A DNA stretch of 64,000 nt, from the NCBI RefSeq assembly GCF_000003815.2, contig NC_049987.1, forward strand, positions 4,179,963 through 4,243,962, read 5' to 3'. Made by a program: the position numbers and the translations under genes. Below are positions 62,793-64,000 of this stretch, piece by piece. Source of the stretch: Branchiostoma floridae (taxonomy: Eukaryota > Chordata > Leptocardii > Amphioxiformes > Branchiostomatidae). Under the pieces are notes generated by a model. The model was given only the letters and a program-made list of their open reading frames with translations, was not told where the DNA came from and did not search any database. Within the stretch, counting starts at the first letter, position 1. The number at the start of each line of letters is the position of its first letter.

Positions 62793-64000
62793 GAGTTGCT
62801 AACGACCTATTGAATATGTCTATATACTGGTATACGCTTGTTTACTGCTTTCAAGTCAAAGTAAGTAAGAAAACATACATTTTACTTTTTCCCAGCTCAG
62901 CAGTTGGCCAGCTTAAAAGAGTATGTTTTTCGTCATTGTATGTTTGCATTGTGATTTGTGCATTTTGTCATAAAGTTTGTGCGAATGTTTAGGCAACCCT
63001 GGGGAACGAGAAGGGCATTTGGAACATGACATACCGCAAAGGGACATTCTGTAGACAGCAAGCACCTCTTAATAGTGCCCTCTAGTGTTGTTTTTGGTGC
63101 TGCACTGGTGTTTATGTACAATCCAGATTTACTAGCAGTACTGAGTGCAGTCCGTGTGAAAATGTAGTCCATACCACAGCAAACTTTACGTGTTACAACT
63201 AAAAAGTATTGCAAAGTATACTTAGTGTTGTTATCCCACTATAGTGAAATACTACGGTGAAAAGTAGGATGTCTTGCCAATGTGTATATGTCAAATTTGT
63301 ACAGATTCTTTTATTTAAAGTCTGGAGTTTCTTAAAATCTATTTGTTTATATCATATTCAGAACAACGTAGTCCATGTACAAAATAGCAATGGACAAGCA
63401 GCTCCATCATTCAGCGCAATTCTAAAACAAATTCTGAGATGAAATTCTATACCTTAGTGGTTTCTTGGCAGCTATACCTGTTTGTAGACAAAGTGACACA
63501 TAGGTCAGCAAGTTGCCTTGCTATTTTAGTAGCAGGGTATATTTCTACATTAAGGGGTGCTAGCCCTTTTTACATGCTTAAGGCACCCCCATTTTATGTC
63601 CCCTCTAAAAGATTGGTGCAGCCCCAACTAACCAAAAAACTCTACCCAGGATTGAACCGGATTATACCAGTTACCATTGCAACTAGTTTGTACCGAATGC
63701 TCACCTGTGAGCCTGATACCAATTGAGCTACAGGGACATCCCTGCACAAATGCTGTACTACAATCTTATTCAGTTAACCATTGTTAACTGCTGTACCTGA
63801 TTTGTCAAGCATGAAGATTTTTGACATGCATTATGAAATGTTGCAGCTTTTATGGGTAAGTTGTCTTATTAAGCTTTTTTATTTGCATGTATGAATCGAT
63901 CAATAAAAGTGTCATCAATATCAGATCCAGCTGCGTACTTATTACTTGCCTCTGGATGTCAGTAGTTAGCTGTGTCTTCAACATTACTGTAGGTAGCTTG
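62793..64000. other. Right end of window, no gene
   Basis: AT-rich sequence with the SINE at 63560-63746 and a late AATAAA near 63902. No exon was recognised. Confidence 0.5.
63560..63746 (-). repeat. tRNA-derived SINE
   Basis: On the minus strand it begins GATGTCCCTGTAGCTCAATTGG (A box TAGCTCAATTGG) and has GGTTCAATCCT as B box, then a GGGGCTGCACC-type body. Best preserved of the three copies in the window. Confidence 0.7.

Noticed and set aside
63560-63746. Possible tRNA gene on the minus strand
   Set aside because: A and B boxes are present but no complete cloverleaf forms, and related truncated copies occur at 820 and 18110. It is a SINE.

Overview
The window is animal DNA, most likely from an amphioxus (Branchiostoma) or a close relative. 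The genes have many short exons with GT-AG introns. CEP57, RBMX2 and CCDC174 are animal genes. The intergenic and intronic DNA is packed with short terminal-inverted-repeat (TIR) elements and tRNA-derived SINEs. The species call is an inference from gene content and repeat style.

Region 1 (about 409-17650) and region 2 (about 17690-42445) are two copies of one tandemly duplicated segment. Each copy carries the 3' exons of CCDC174 on the + strand. The large first visible CCDC174 intron holds a complete gene on the opposite strand, which encodes a predicted nucleotidyltransferase-fold protein with a C-terminal array of 44-residue TPR repeats. Copy 1 of CCDC174 is in frame from the first visible exon to the stop, and its 5' exons lie left of the window. 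Copy 2 has no 5' exons and has a frameshift. Both TPR genes carry frame-breaking indels, at different places. Their TPR arrays differ in length, about 7 full repeats against 13. The copies also differ by many transposon insertions with clear empty sites in the other copy. Real tandem duplication and two haplotypes joined by assembly both fit these facts.

Inside region 2, at 24513-32448, sits the most striking object: a near-perfect inverted repeat of about 3.8 kb per arm, flanked by a 9-bp direct repeat (TCTCACCAT), with a 100-base gap of Ns near its centre. Each arm carries an intact intronless ribonucleotide reductase small subunit gene, a C2H2 zinc-finger gene with a TATA box and a spliced 5' exon, and a terminal block of 36-bp repeats that contain nuclear-receptor-type DR1 motifs. 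The insertion falls exactly on the splice donor of exon 1 of the TPR gene. It looks like a giant fold-back DNA element carrying a cellular metabolic gene.

Region 3 (42445-64000) holds RBMX2 (minus strand, single exon) and CEP57 (plus strand, 13 exons, complete, 549 aa), head to head about 0.7 kb apart. CEP57 introns contain several TIR elements, two of them nested one in the other. The last 1.2 kb holds only 3' UTR or intergenic sequence and a tRNA-derived SINE.

RBMX2 and CCDC174 are both linked to RNA processing, and CEP57 to the centrosome. No operon-like cooperation is implied.
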